Shown: piece by piece, positions 46,531 through 58,800 of the stretch | How positions within the stretch are numbered: the first letter of the stretch is position 1 | Layout of the letters: each line of letters begins with the position of its first letter | Source: Paroedura picta | Lineage: Eukaryota; Chordata; Lepidosauria; Squamata; Gekkonidae | Assembly: GCF_049243985.1 (NCBI RefSeq) | Contig: NC_135378.1 | Location: 42,256,941 to 42,320,940, forward strand | Direction of reading: 5' to 3' | Length of the DNA stretch: 64,000 nucleotides | Position numbers and translations under genes: made by a program | Notes under the pieces: generated by a model | Told to the model about the DNA's origin: nothing | The model's input: only the letters and a program-made list of their open reading frames with translations | Databases searched by the model: none

Positions 46531-46982
46531 CTTTTTTATAAAGCCATCATATGAATATTGCTAAAACAGGTATGACCTCAGACAATGAGTGACTTGCTAG
46601 TAATCATGACTGAAGGTTTCATCTGGGAAATATTGTCTGCCCCTTAAACTCACATTGCCTTTTGCGGCTGATTTGAAAACGAAACAATTTCCTTACTAGC
46701 CCCATATTGTGCACAAATTTCAGCCAAACATCTATATATGGAATCCTGTTTCTAAGTCAACAACTTATTCAGGGCAAGGGAATTTTTTCTATTCATTTTT
46801 TTGTAAGTTCACTGCCATCAGTTAAGCGTAATTTAACAAAAAATCAAAGCATTCAATTTTACTTAAAACACATGCATAAAGAGGTTGTATAAAGACTATG
46901 ATTCAATAGGAACATGCCTAGATTTTTTTTTAAAGATCAGCTTTTTGTGCAAATGTATATAATAAACAAACAAGATAAAATA

Positions 46983-49752
46983 TTTATTTTCCTCACCTAA
47001 AAAACAAGCAACCCAGAATTAAGATATACACAAGAAACCCAGATTTATCCCTAATAAAACCTTTGAATATTTATACAATCTTTACAGAAACATACAGTGT
47101 ATCAAAATCTGCATAAATCAAATTTATAAAATGTGTAGAAATGCATAGTGATCAACTTACAAAGCAAGGGTATGGGAACTACTTTTTAAAAGCAGGTTAC
47201 AGTAGGAAAAGTCATTAGGTTAACAGTTTATGTTGTCTTGTAAGATTTGGAATTTAAAAATACAGATTCGTATTCACATAAAGTATTGGATTTTAATGAC
47301 ATTGCACACAATACCCATTTAACACAGACCTGCACAATCTATGTGCAATCTCTTTCACTTATGCATAGTAATGTGATTAAATTAAACTCGTCAATAAAGA
47401 AAATGAATCAGTTTTCATATACACAACTATCGAATATGTCCACACCCTTATCATCCTTGTCCTCCTCTATTTCATTATTATTCACACTTCTTAGAAAGGA
47501 GGCCAGGAAAGACTCAAGCTACAAAAAGATCCTAGGCTGTATGTACCTGACCTTTGTAAGGCCAAAATTCTGAGTTTATGAAAATGCTATATGCTACTTT
47601 CAACTGCACCTAAATGAGAAAAAAAGACCTTAAAATGGAAGCATTTCCATTACCTCTTTTTAGGAGTTTTCAACTTTTGTTCAAAAAATTATGCTATTGA
47701 AGCCAAAGTGGACCTGTAATACTGTGATCTGAAACATGCAGTTGTATGCACAGCAAACCAAATAAACTAAGTGGAACTTTTTGTGTAGATCTTCTTAGAG
47801 GACCCACAGCCCCAAACAGCATGGTTAAATGGATGGAATCCTCTGTGGGATCATGACCAGTATCCCATCCTTCAGATTAAGTTTTAAAGCAGGTTTGGCT
47901 TTTCACATTCCCCCCCCCCCCAACAATATTTAGAATTACCTTAAAAGCGCAAACATTCAGGACAGTATTCCTTAGTATGTGAACATCCTAATTTTTTTCT
48001 TTCCATGCTATGGCACAATTATGGAATTCGAAATCACAACACTGGAGAAGTATCAGCATAAATCCCAGTGTCAAAAATACATTGTAATTTTTTTTCCAAA
48101 TATGGGAGGAAGTTTGAGAGAGAAGACACTTTTGTACAAAATAATAAATCTATCCCCCAATCTGCACATTTCTAATCTATATATGATTCTCTAACTAGGT
48201 GTATCCCCTTTGCATGCTGCCTGCTTGCAAAATAATTGCAAAACAAAATGTTTCCATTCTTCAACAAGCTTCCCTTTGTCACAAGAAAAAGTGAAGAATT
48301 AATCAATTTCACTCTTCTGTGTTGTACAGAAATGGATATATTTCAGTTCTGACAAATACAGAAGATTGTAAGGCTTTGATACAGCAGGGAAGTTTTTAGC
48401 TGTAACTTGGAGTGCTTACTTCCACTGAATGCATCACATAGTGCTAAGTTTCAGCTTGATATTGCAAAACAGAGGATTTAAACTGCTTTAATGCAATTTT
48501 ACACAAGTGGTTCATGGATTTAAGTGCTACCCAGTATCCAACCTTAATTTAAAGGTCCTAATGAAATTACAAGATCTTGATTTGGGCTCCTTGTGCAGCT
48601 TTCATTTATAGTAGCACAGCCCTGTTCAGAGAATGCAAATCACAGGGAGGGAGTGTATGCATGGACACTTTCTACACACATTTGCACTGTGCAGATCATT
48701 TGGTGATTGCAGAGAGGTGGAGCTCAGAACACTCCTTGTGTGATCAGTCAGCACTTGGCTGGGTTGCCTGTACAGGGCAAGTACGATTTGTTAACCAGTT
48801 AGTTACTTTTATTAGTATGGAAAAACTAGAGAACATGGCAATGATTTTTTTTTCTTTGTCATGTGGGTAGTTCCAACTCATCCATGTTCAAAAAGGAGAC
48901 ACCTAAACATACCCATACTATAAAACAAAAAGCTTTTCTTGTGGAAAATACAGAGGTAAAATTAAAGAGGCACTAAATATGTTGAAAATTCACCTTTCAA
49001 AAAAGCAGCATGACTTGTGAAAAAAGGCCACCTTGGCTAAAAACCTGTGGCAGTGCTTATAATATGTAAAATCAAAAGAACATACAACAGGTTGATAATC
49101 ACCATGTTATAGCAAAATCTGGTTACTCCAACCTTTTTCAAGTGTGAGTGTGTTAAAAAAAAAACAAAAAAACTGCCTGCAGACCCCTGAGTGTAATCCC
49201 AAAGAACACAAGAATTGCTTGGATCTGAATCCTTTACCTGTGCATGAGCATAAGGCACATCTGCATGCACAGGAAAGGTGTATACGCCGCTAACTTTCCT
49301 GTGGCTACAGCCCCCTGACATTCCTTCAGCCTTCACCAAGGGCTTTTAGAGAGGCCCAGGGAGAATGCCTTGCCAGAAGGGGTAGAACAAAAGTTCCCCT
49401 GAACAAGCAGAAGCAACTATAAATTGCTTTCAGATCTAAGCAGATGCTTTTAACTTTGTTTCGGTTAATATGGAAACACAATCAAAAGCATATTAAATTA
49501 TCGCCTGTTTAAAACATCTTAAAACGAAACACACAAATAAAGATGTAAACATCTATAAAGTTTAAGGTAAGAGCAGTTTTGTAAACATTAACTGCAGATG
49601 ATAAATCTATCACAGTCCATCTATGTCCTTCATCCAGATCAGGAGGTTCTGGGTTTGCAGCTGTACAAAGTTAATAGTTGCAGCAGTTTTCAGGCTATCT
49701 TCAGTCCTATATGAATTACATTTATCAGTAGGTAGGTTTCAGGCTGTTCAGT
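46983..49752 (-). other. GALNT7: Probable GALNT7 3' UTR
   Basis: AT-rich, largely repeat-free stretch after the GALNT7 stop. Minus-strand AATAAA motifs occur at 48808-48813 and 46983-46988, either of which could end the transcript. A hAT-like scrap (ACTCCAACCTTTTTCAAGTG) lies near 49127. Extent is inferred. Confidence 0.45.
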
Positions 49753-49890
49753 CTACACACTAAGGATATTGTTCATTTCCCATTTTTGTGTTGGTTTGCT
49801 AGAGTCACAGTCTGAGATGAACACTTGATGCAGAACCTCTGAGCGATCCAAGCATTTCCCTGAAGGAATATGGGTAAGTCTATGTAGATT
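49753..49890 (-). CDS. GALNT7: GALNT7 last exon (coding part)
   Basis: Acceptor TTTTCCAG. Encodes [45 protein letters not shown] and TAG at 49755-49753. This is the third repeat of the ricin-B lectin domain. Confidence 0.96.
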   Translation of the reverse strand, partial: NLHRLTHIPSGKCLDRSEVLHQVFISDCDSSKPTQKWEMNNILSV

Positions 49891-52800
49891 CTGGAAAACA
49901 AAAATCCAAGCAGAAAGTTAATTTTTATTTGTCTCATGGCAATCATGCTAACTTTACTCATTCAGACAGATGGCCAGGATACAAGACCTGTGAAAACTAG
50001 CTTTGTGAGCCCCAAGGGAGATTTAAATGACTTGTGGTGAGCGGAATAGTTGTCCTCTTGAGCAGCAAAGAAGGTAACTGAGAGGAGTCCCAATGGCAGT
50101 TTGTGATAATGACATGTCCCTCTGCTGTTTAAAAATGTTAAGAATTCTACTGTGTCAGTGAGCCAGAGCAGCCCTGTGGGTTTTAGATATATCTTGGATC
50201 TGGAGAAGTCAGGGTGGTGTCATGGTTAGAGAATTAGAGAAGGATCAGGGAGAACCAGGGTTTGAATCCCCACAGTGTGATAAAAGAGCCAGCTTGGTGT
50301 AGTGGTTAAGAGCAATGGTCTCTAATCTGGAGAACCAGGTCTGATTCTCCACTCCTCCAACTGAAGAAATGAGGGTCTGAGAATGAAGGAGGAAGAACAG
50401 ATACTTCACTAAGGAATCGCACAGCACCAGAATTCCACTTAGTCCAATGATAGTAGTACCCAGACCCATAGCCACAGGGACACAAAGGGGCAGGGCCACC
50501 ATCAATAATTTGTCGTGCCCCTCCAATCAGCACTAGGGGTTGTTGTGACAACTGCCACAAGTCATCTGCTGATGAGAGGACATTTAATTCCCTCCTCCCG
50601 GCTCTGTCCCAGGCTTTGGCAATGAGGGAGAGATTCTCCTCCCAAGCTTTGCCAGTGAAGAAGAGATTTTCCTGCTCCCCCTTCCACCTCCCTCCCAGGC
50701 TTTGCAAATGAGTCTCTTTCCCTTCTCCCTCCTAGGCTTTCCCTTTGCACTTTGCTTCCTGCACAAAGTAGTTGATTTGACTGTGCTCCAAAGCACGTGA
50801 CATAGCCCTCCTTCTGTCGTAGCTTGCTAGCTCGTGTCAGGCATGGATTCCTCTGCTCTACAGCACTGTAGCACATTAAAGTAGAAGCATGGGGGTGGGC
50901 TCTATTTGAGCACCAGGTAGGGAGTATTCAAAGGTAGTTGGGATTAGAGGGCGGCAGCAGCCTCTGCATTCTGGCTTGCTCAAATGGACTTGGGAACATC
51001 TTGCAGTGTGTTTGATTGCCTGTACAGCTGTACGGGGCTTGAAAAACACTTGGGAAGGGTGGAAGGGGAAGAGCTCTGCACTACCAGCCTAGAGTGAATC
51101 AGGGCATCACGGCGTTTTAAAATCACGGCAAAACTGTGATAATGAATTGGTGCTAGCAACAACTTTGCCCTCTCTTTTAACTGGGCTCAGCAGGAAGGTG
51201 GTTCCTGCTGTCATCTGCAGAGAGGAGCCCCCCCAACTTCCCATCCGTGTGAAGCAAAAAAGTCCCCCTTTCTCTGCATGCCAGGCAGGCTGTAGCTTAT
51301 AGGTTTGCCAGCTTGAGGGTGAGGTGAGTTCAGGGCAAAGCGGTGTTGTGACTCAAAAGGACCATCTAGCCAAGAAAACACATTTTCTTCTGTGATCTTT
51401 GTTACTAGGCCTCATTTTGTGCTCAGAAGAAGAGACAGGCACTTTGATGGGGGTACATTGGTGGATAAGTGTAACCATTTGGCCCAGTGTAACCCAGGGA
51501 CATGGGAATGCGACGAGAGGGATTTGTGATACGCGCTGTTAATTGTTGTGTGTAAATAAAGGAGGGGGGTATTTGGTTCCAAACAAAATGGATTATTATT
51601 TAACCTTCTTTGTAGAGTGATCCCTTTGCACTACATCATAGCTCATTCATGGCAAAGTAAATGAGTCACGATATGTTCACCCCCCCATTGTACTCATTCC
51701 TCCCCCCCCATAAATTTGTTCTGGCTATGGAAGAAAATAAAAAAGAAATGAGTTGGTTTTTATACTCCACTTCTCACTACCTGAAGGAGTCTCAAATCAG
51801 CTTGCAATAACCTTCCCTTCCTGTCCCCACAATAGACACCCTGTGAGGTAAGTGGGACTGAGAGACAGCTCTGACAAGAACGACTCTGTGAGAACAGCTC
51901 CAACAGGACTGTGACTAGCTTGCAGCCACTCAGCTGGCTACATGGGGAGGAATGGGGAATCAAACCTGGCTCTCCAGATTAGAAGCCACCGCTCTTAACC
52001 ACTACACCATGCTGGCTCTACACATGCAGCCAAGTGGGTGACCTTGGGCAGTTATAGTCCTCTCAGAGTTCTCTTGGCCCCATCTACCTCACAGGGCATC
52101 ATTGTGGGGGGGGGGGGGAGAGGAACGGTAGACAATTATAAGCTACTTTGAGATGCCTTCAGGTAGTAAACAGCTCCTCTTCTCTTCACTGGGTCACCAT
52201 ACTCCCAGCCTAACCTACCTGTCAGGGCTGTTGCTGTGAGGTTAGACTGGAAGACAAGAGAACAGTGCTGTCAGTAGCTTTGGGTTCCCATTAAGGAAAA
52301 AAAGATGACCCCTGGGGTCTTCAGCTGGTCCTTGGCTGGAACAGCGGGGCTGGGTGTAGTTGGGTTTAGATTGTAATTTTTCATCACCTGTTGTTGCTGT
52401 ATATATTGTTGTATGGAGTTTTTATGGAGATTTTATATTGCAATTTTAATACTTGTTTGTGAACCTCCATGAGACAACTAGTTGTGAGTGGTGGTATATA
52501 AATAGAAACATAAATATATAAAATAAATAAAAGTCAGATATAACAAATAAATAAATATAGTTTTAACCCAACATGTAGTTGCCATTAAAACATTTTCAAG
52601 GAAAAAGAGTGCAAACATGAAGGGATGTTCATGAGTGCCTTAGCCATCATGCTGCAAGCAACCAGGCATATGCCGTTACAGCAGCAGGACTTTCAAAGGA
52701 GATTCTGGCATGAGGCTGCTGAATTAGAAGTTTGACACCAGCTCCCGAGAATTTTACTAAGTACATGGAATTCTTCAGCCATTACAAGTAAGATTTAGAC

Positions 52801-55800
52801 AGGGATAAGCAATATTTATTCAGTTGTAAGGGAAATGCTCTTTGCACACAGATTTCTTTTATCTTTGATATACCCAGGTTTCTGTCTTCCTCACTCCACC
52901 CACTTTTCAAACTGGTTAGAAAAGTCATCCTACATCTAAGTCCATGAGATACCTTGAAGTACTGCCACTCCTTGAATTCATTTAGATTGCAGTGTGTAAT
53001 CATGACTTTTGATCCATCTGGTCCTTTCGTCAAGCACTGGTCATATTGCATGAGCTGATTGGCTTCATTGATTCTGAACAGCTATACCAGGGTGAAAAGA
53101 AAACATTATTTCAAATAATGAAATATTTAATAACAAAACCATAGAATCATAGAATCATAGAGTTGGAAGGGGCCATTCAGGCCATCTAGTCCAACCCCCT
53201 GCTCAACACAGGATCAGCCCTAAGCATCCTAAAGCATCCAAGAAAAGTGTGTATCCAACCTTTGCTTGAAGACTGCCAGTGAGGGGGAGCTCACCACCTC
53301 CTTAGGCAACCTATTCCACTGCTGAACTACTCTGACTGTGAGAAACTTTTTCCTGATATAAAATATAAAGTAGTACATGGATACTATTATTAAATGTTCA
53401 TAATTCATTAAATACTGTCATACAGTATTCCCTTAAGATCAAATAATGACAAAGCCTTTAGTCCCAAAATGCAAGCAATTTATCACACATATACCTTGTT
53501 ATCTTGCAATGGGCTATGGCTTAGTGCAATAAAGTTTGACCGAATTTGACATATACCTTGTTTACAATTAGTCAAGTTTCTCTTTTTGGGCAGATGGACA
53601 GCGATCATATTGCTCTGTAAAAGGATGTTCCTTGTATCAACACCCCAACAATCATTATAACTCCACCACTCTGACAGTGTAGGAAGACCAAATAGTCTGC
53701 CTTGGAGAACAGCAGAGCAGCTTAACGGGGGGAGGGGGAAGCAACATGGAGTTGGAACCCAAATGATCTCCCTCCTGATCAGCATGTAGAAAGCCCCTTC
53801 CAACTAGTTAAATTAGTTAAAGGTTCAGAATGGACCCAAGGGGATGGCGGCCTGTGAAGGCATCCTCTTATGCGACCTACTGACTACTGCAAAATGCATT
53901 GCCACAAGAGGAATGTCTGTGTTTGAAGGCACTTGGATCCAAAACTGCACCACTGACTGGGAGAAGTAGGTTCTAATTCCACAAACAACTGACCAATTTC
54001 TCTTAATGACCTTTGAAACTTAAAATTAAACAGCAGCAGCAATTACGTGCTTTGGATTTGGTGCAGAATACATCAACTGAAGATAAAAATTAGATCCAAA
54101 AGAGTATTTATTGTAAACAGAAAGTGGGGCATAAATATCTGAAAATCTAATTTTAGCATTACCTATTTCAAAACATCTTATACTAAATTAACTTACTTGA
54201 TTTCCTCCCATTCTATGGCATGGTCCAAGCTCCACAAAGCCTCCATTGGTGTGCCCCATGCTGTCTATGCAGTAAGCAGTTTCAAAGCCTCTAATCTGGA
54301 ATATGAATATATATAGTTTATATTATACCTAAATGTTATAAAAGAAAAATACAAGCACTCTTAAATAGCATGCAATTGCATGAAAAGATTCCTGATTCAG
54401 TTCAGTATAATTACTCTACCCAAGATTTTTCCCTCCAGACATTTTCCTGCATGAACTGAAAGAACACAGAAAAGCCAATTCCCTCCCCCTTTTTTGTAAG
54501 ATTGCTTCTATTTAATATGGCTTATTGTGCATTCTTGATAATTAAGAGAATGATATGTATCATTATTCAATGGATCTGCCCATACTTGCTAGATTTATTC
54601 TAAAATATGCTAGCCATATATGCACTTCTGCTTCTTGCCTATGTTGAAAATTCAAATCTTTCAGTTCATATTCTGTAAATGAGGCATTTTGTGCTTGCTG
54701 TGCTTGATTTTTTTGGTTGCCACAAAATGTGACAAATTGATGGATGAATTCTGAATAATGGCTCCCAAAGCCCTTTCACCTCCTTGGCACCCAAATTAGA
54801 TTCCTTCAGGACCACTCATATTTTAATTACAGACTTTTGCTGGCTTATTTCTTGCTTAGTTACACTGTGATATGCAATCGGGGATTGCAGTGATCAGCAA
54901 AGGCAGCCACAAAATTGTTTGGATGGAGGACAGTTTGGAAACTTAATGACAGTACAATCCTAAATAGAATTACATTTTTCTATACCCACTGAAGTCAACT
55001 GGGCGAATGAAGGCTATAACTCTTCTTAGGATTGCACAGGAAGTCTCTCGATAGCTATACTCTATTACTCTTTCACAGTTAGATAATCAGAATTGTGGGG
55101 TCAGGGTTACTCCAACCTGGCTCACTTTTCGTGCAGCCACACAGCAGTTGTTGGAATCGTATCCAACTATCTTAGGGCTCAGTTTGGGTTGGGACTGTGG
55201 TATCAGGTGAGGCTTCTTTCTCCACTTCAGGTTTCCTAAGCAGAAATGGCACTGCAGTCCAAACCAGGCACTTGGGCAAATAAGTCCCCCCGAAAAAAAC
55301 ATCTGCCATATGGCTACTTAGAAAGTGGGTTGAGTCAGGGGAACTCCACCCCCGGTGATGAGTAAACGTATTATGTTTCTTAGTCATAATTCCCACATGA
55401 TTGCTTGCAGTGGTTTTTAGATTTACCTCTCCCCACTCCACGTTTTTCGGTGGCAAAGGGTAGAATGATGTGATATCATATGCTATTTCTTCCATGAACC
55501 ACTTGAAACTTTTACATTGATGATCTTCACGAAATTTCTTCAATTCAGATATATCACCGTAAGCTAGTGCTCTTGTCTCAGGACGACTAGCATAGAAGTA
55601 ATCTTTGTATTCATCCCACCAGACCTCCACAACTCTGACATAGTTCTGTAAATAATAATAATAGTAATAATAATAGTACCATATAGCAACAAAAAACCCC
55701 AAATCTGAATGACTTGATAACTCCCCCTTTTATTTTGGGATTGTAGTTTTCAGGAGGACAGCTAGGGTGCTTTTTATCCCAGCAAAAGAGAACTTTTCAA

Positions 55801-58800
55801 GGGTTATTATACAGCATCACCATTTTGGCATTTTTAATTAAGAATACTACAGTATTACAAATGCATTAAAAATAAAACAGTCTTGGGACTAACAATAGCA
55901 TAATAAAGTCCAGTTTGGGGGAAATCCCAATCTAATGCTGAGGAAGTTGTACTTTTATACTGGAAAAAGAATGTTGGCTAATCCTCAATAGGTACCAACT
56001 CACTGGGAGATGAGTAAATTGTATATATAGAAAAGTCTAAGTGAACAGTACTGATTTTAATAAAGGATGCGCTAACTATTTGCTCTTTTCTACTGCTACA
56101 CACAGACTAACACAACGTCCCATCTTGATCTAGTATTGATCAGGCAAGGATCTTTAAAAAATAATTATCAATTGTGACAGAAAGAGAGCCATATATTATA
56201 ATCCATGTGTAAATTCAATCCTATGTACATTTATTTGGGAGTAAGGCCCACTAATGTCAATAAGTTTTACTGTTGAGTAAGTGAGTACAGGATTGCAGCT
56301 GGAGACTTTTAATTTAGCTGTTGAAGAGAATTGTCAGCTTTCCACAGGGCTAGTAAGACGGAGCTCTTCCGCCAGGCATATGGTTGAGGCCAGTACAGGG
56401 TCCCGGAGTTACCATCTGTGGAACCCCAATGTGTGTGTCAGGTTAGGGTCCTTGGTCCCAGGGAAAGAACTTTTGTCCCATGTGATGAACAGGGGGTGGT
56501 GGAGGAGTTTTTTTGGAATTCCTATTGACTGCCATCTTGTTAATTGTATTAAGGAGTGTTTTTAGGGGTTTAATTGTGTTTTTATCAATCAATCAATCAA
56601 TAAAAAATAAATAATGACACAGGTCGCACTTTTAGAGTAGGCGAGGATCCAACATATGCTGGAGGCGGATTCCCTTGCCATCCCTGGAGACGATAAATAT
56701 GTCCAACACGAGAACAAGGGACAAACAACAGCTTCCCTCCACACTGCCAAATCTGCAAAGTGAAGCAGGAAAAAAATTAAGCATTCACAGACAGAGTTTA
56801 GAATAGCCATTATCAACCTTTTTTGGCTGTGGCCCTTTTTGAATCTCTTTTCAGGCTCCAGGGGCCCCTGCAGTAGGCTGGCTGCTTGGGCAATGAGCTA
56901 GCCTTAAAAAGGCCTAAGCGAAGAGTGAAATAACTATAATTGACATACCTCATCTTATACATATGTGAGACACATTTCTACAGCATTCAACCAAGAGAAG
57001 CATGTGCATTATTTTTTTTTCTTGAATGCATTAATTCAAGCACACACAAAGGAACAGATTACATCATTTCCCTTTCTTTCCCTTGACAAGGTTGAACTTT
57101 CTAGCAATTAATGATGTCATAGACAAAAAGGGCATTTCATGCACTCAGTTACCAGGGTCCCCCTTAAACCCAATTGTCTTCCCTTCAAACATTTTTCAGT
57201 CTGTGGCCCCCTTCAAATGGGTCAGGGTCCCCCAAGGGGCATTTGACCCCTGCTGAGAATGGCTGGTTTAGAATATCAAAAGAAGGGGGATAAGTATCAG
57301 GCAACAGACACTACACTGGTGTTAGTGACTACTTTGTAATCCAAGAGAAACAAAAGCCCCACAGAAGATCAGACTTCAGTTTCCAAACATTGCAATGGAA
57401 GGTAGCAATGAAGTACAGATGTCTCCAGACCACTAGATAGGAACCGGATAACTAGGAAGAGGACGGCATCTCAGTCACTGGCTCAGTTGAGACACATGTA
57501 AAAACTGGGTTGAAATTCATGTTTACTTGAAGAATTAATGTTGTGTTCATTGTTTTGGTGGTAATAAAGACATTATTTTTAGTTCTATAATGTTGTTTAC
57601 CTTGTATGAAATTTCAAAGTTTTCTCCACCCCAGATTTGTAGACCTGGATCATAGAGACCTAGTTCAAAAAAGAAGTCACGTTCGATGGCAAATAATCCA
57701 CCAGCCATTGCAGGGGATCTAGGAGAGAGAAAATGTAATCAAAAGTTCACAAGGCATGCAGGTGACAAAGAAATGCCTTTATATAAAGCAACTAGCTATT
57801 GTCTTAGATCAAAAAGAAATTATAAAGCTTTGTTGGTGGCTAACAACACAGTTTGCAGCAATGGTTTGAGTTTGAAGTTCTGATTGTAGCTTATTATGAT
57901 TAGTTTTGAAATAATGGGTATCAAACAAAGGTTTCACATGACGCTCAACTGTACAATTCTTTCCCTTGTTCTTATTTTGGACAAAGTAGAATTGGAGGCT
58001 GCAGATTTAGAATAGAAAGAGCAGCAGGGGAGGGTCTGTTCAGCCTTCATAAAGCTTTAGTGCCTCCCATGGTGAAAAAGATATTGCATCTGTGCATCTT
58101 TCCCCACATAGGTAGGAAAGCTGTTCAAGAAGGTGATTTTGAGAAGACACTCCTTCCTTAGCAGATCTTTTCCTTCTCCACTGCAGTTTCCAAGGCTTCT
58201 TTGCACTAATAATACAAAAACTTTTGTAGGAAACAATCACATAGTTGAGTGTCACATAGTTGAGTGTCACCCTAAAATAGATATTGTGAATCTGTTTTAG
58301 TTTTAGTTCAGTAGAGAAAATGGCATAACAGTTTCCCTTTAAATGAGGAAACCTTATGTGTCATATCCTATTTTTCACTTTTATAGTTGTGGAGAAATTT
58401 TTCATATTATGCCCATAAAAAGCCTTCTTCAAACCACATATGCATGTAGAAGGGGAAGGAGTTCCCATTTCCTCTCTATACGCATCAGCATCTACCTACA
58501 CATGAGTGCAACTATGCCAGGATCATAACAGTAGAAGACTAAATGAGAACACAGTTTTTGGTTGAAGGAATGAAGGTCTCATGTTGCACTTGGCTGTTCT
58601 GTCTGTATCTGATGTGATCATTCTGTTGAATACTGAGATAAGGTACTGGAAGGGTGTGTTCATGGTAGTATTCTGCATTTCAAGGATGAATTCCAGCTCA
58701 GCTTGTGTATGTATTTTCAAGGGGACCAAGAAAGAAGCGCAACGTAATGCAATACAACATCTACAGGAAGATAGAATGAAAGTTGGTATTTAAGTCCAAG

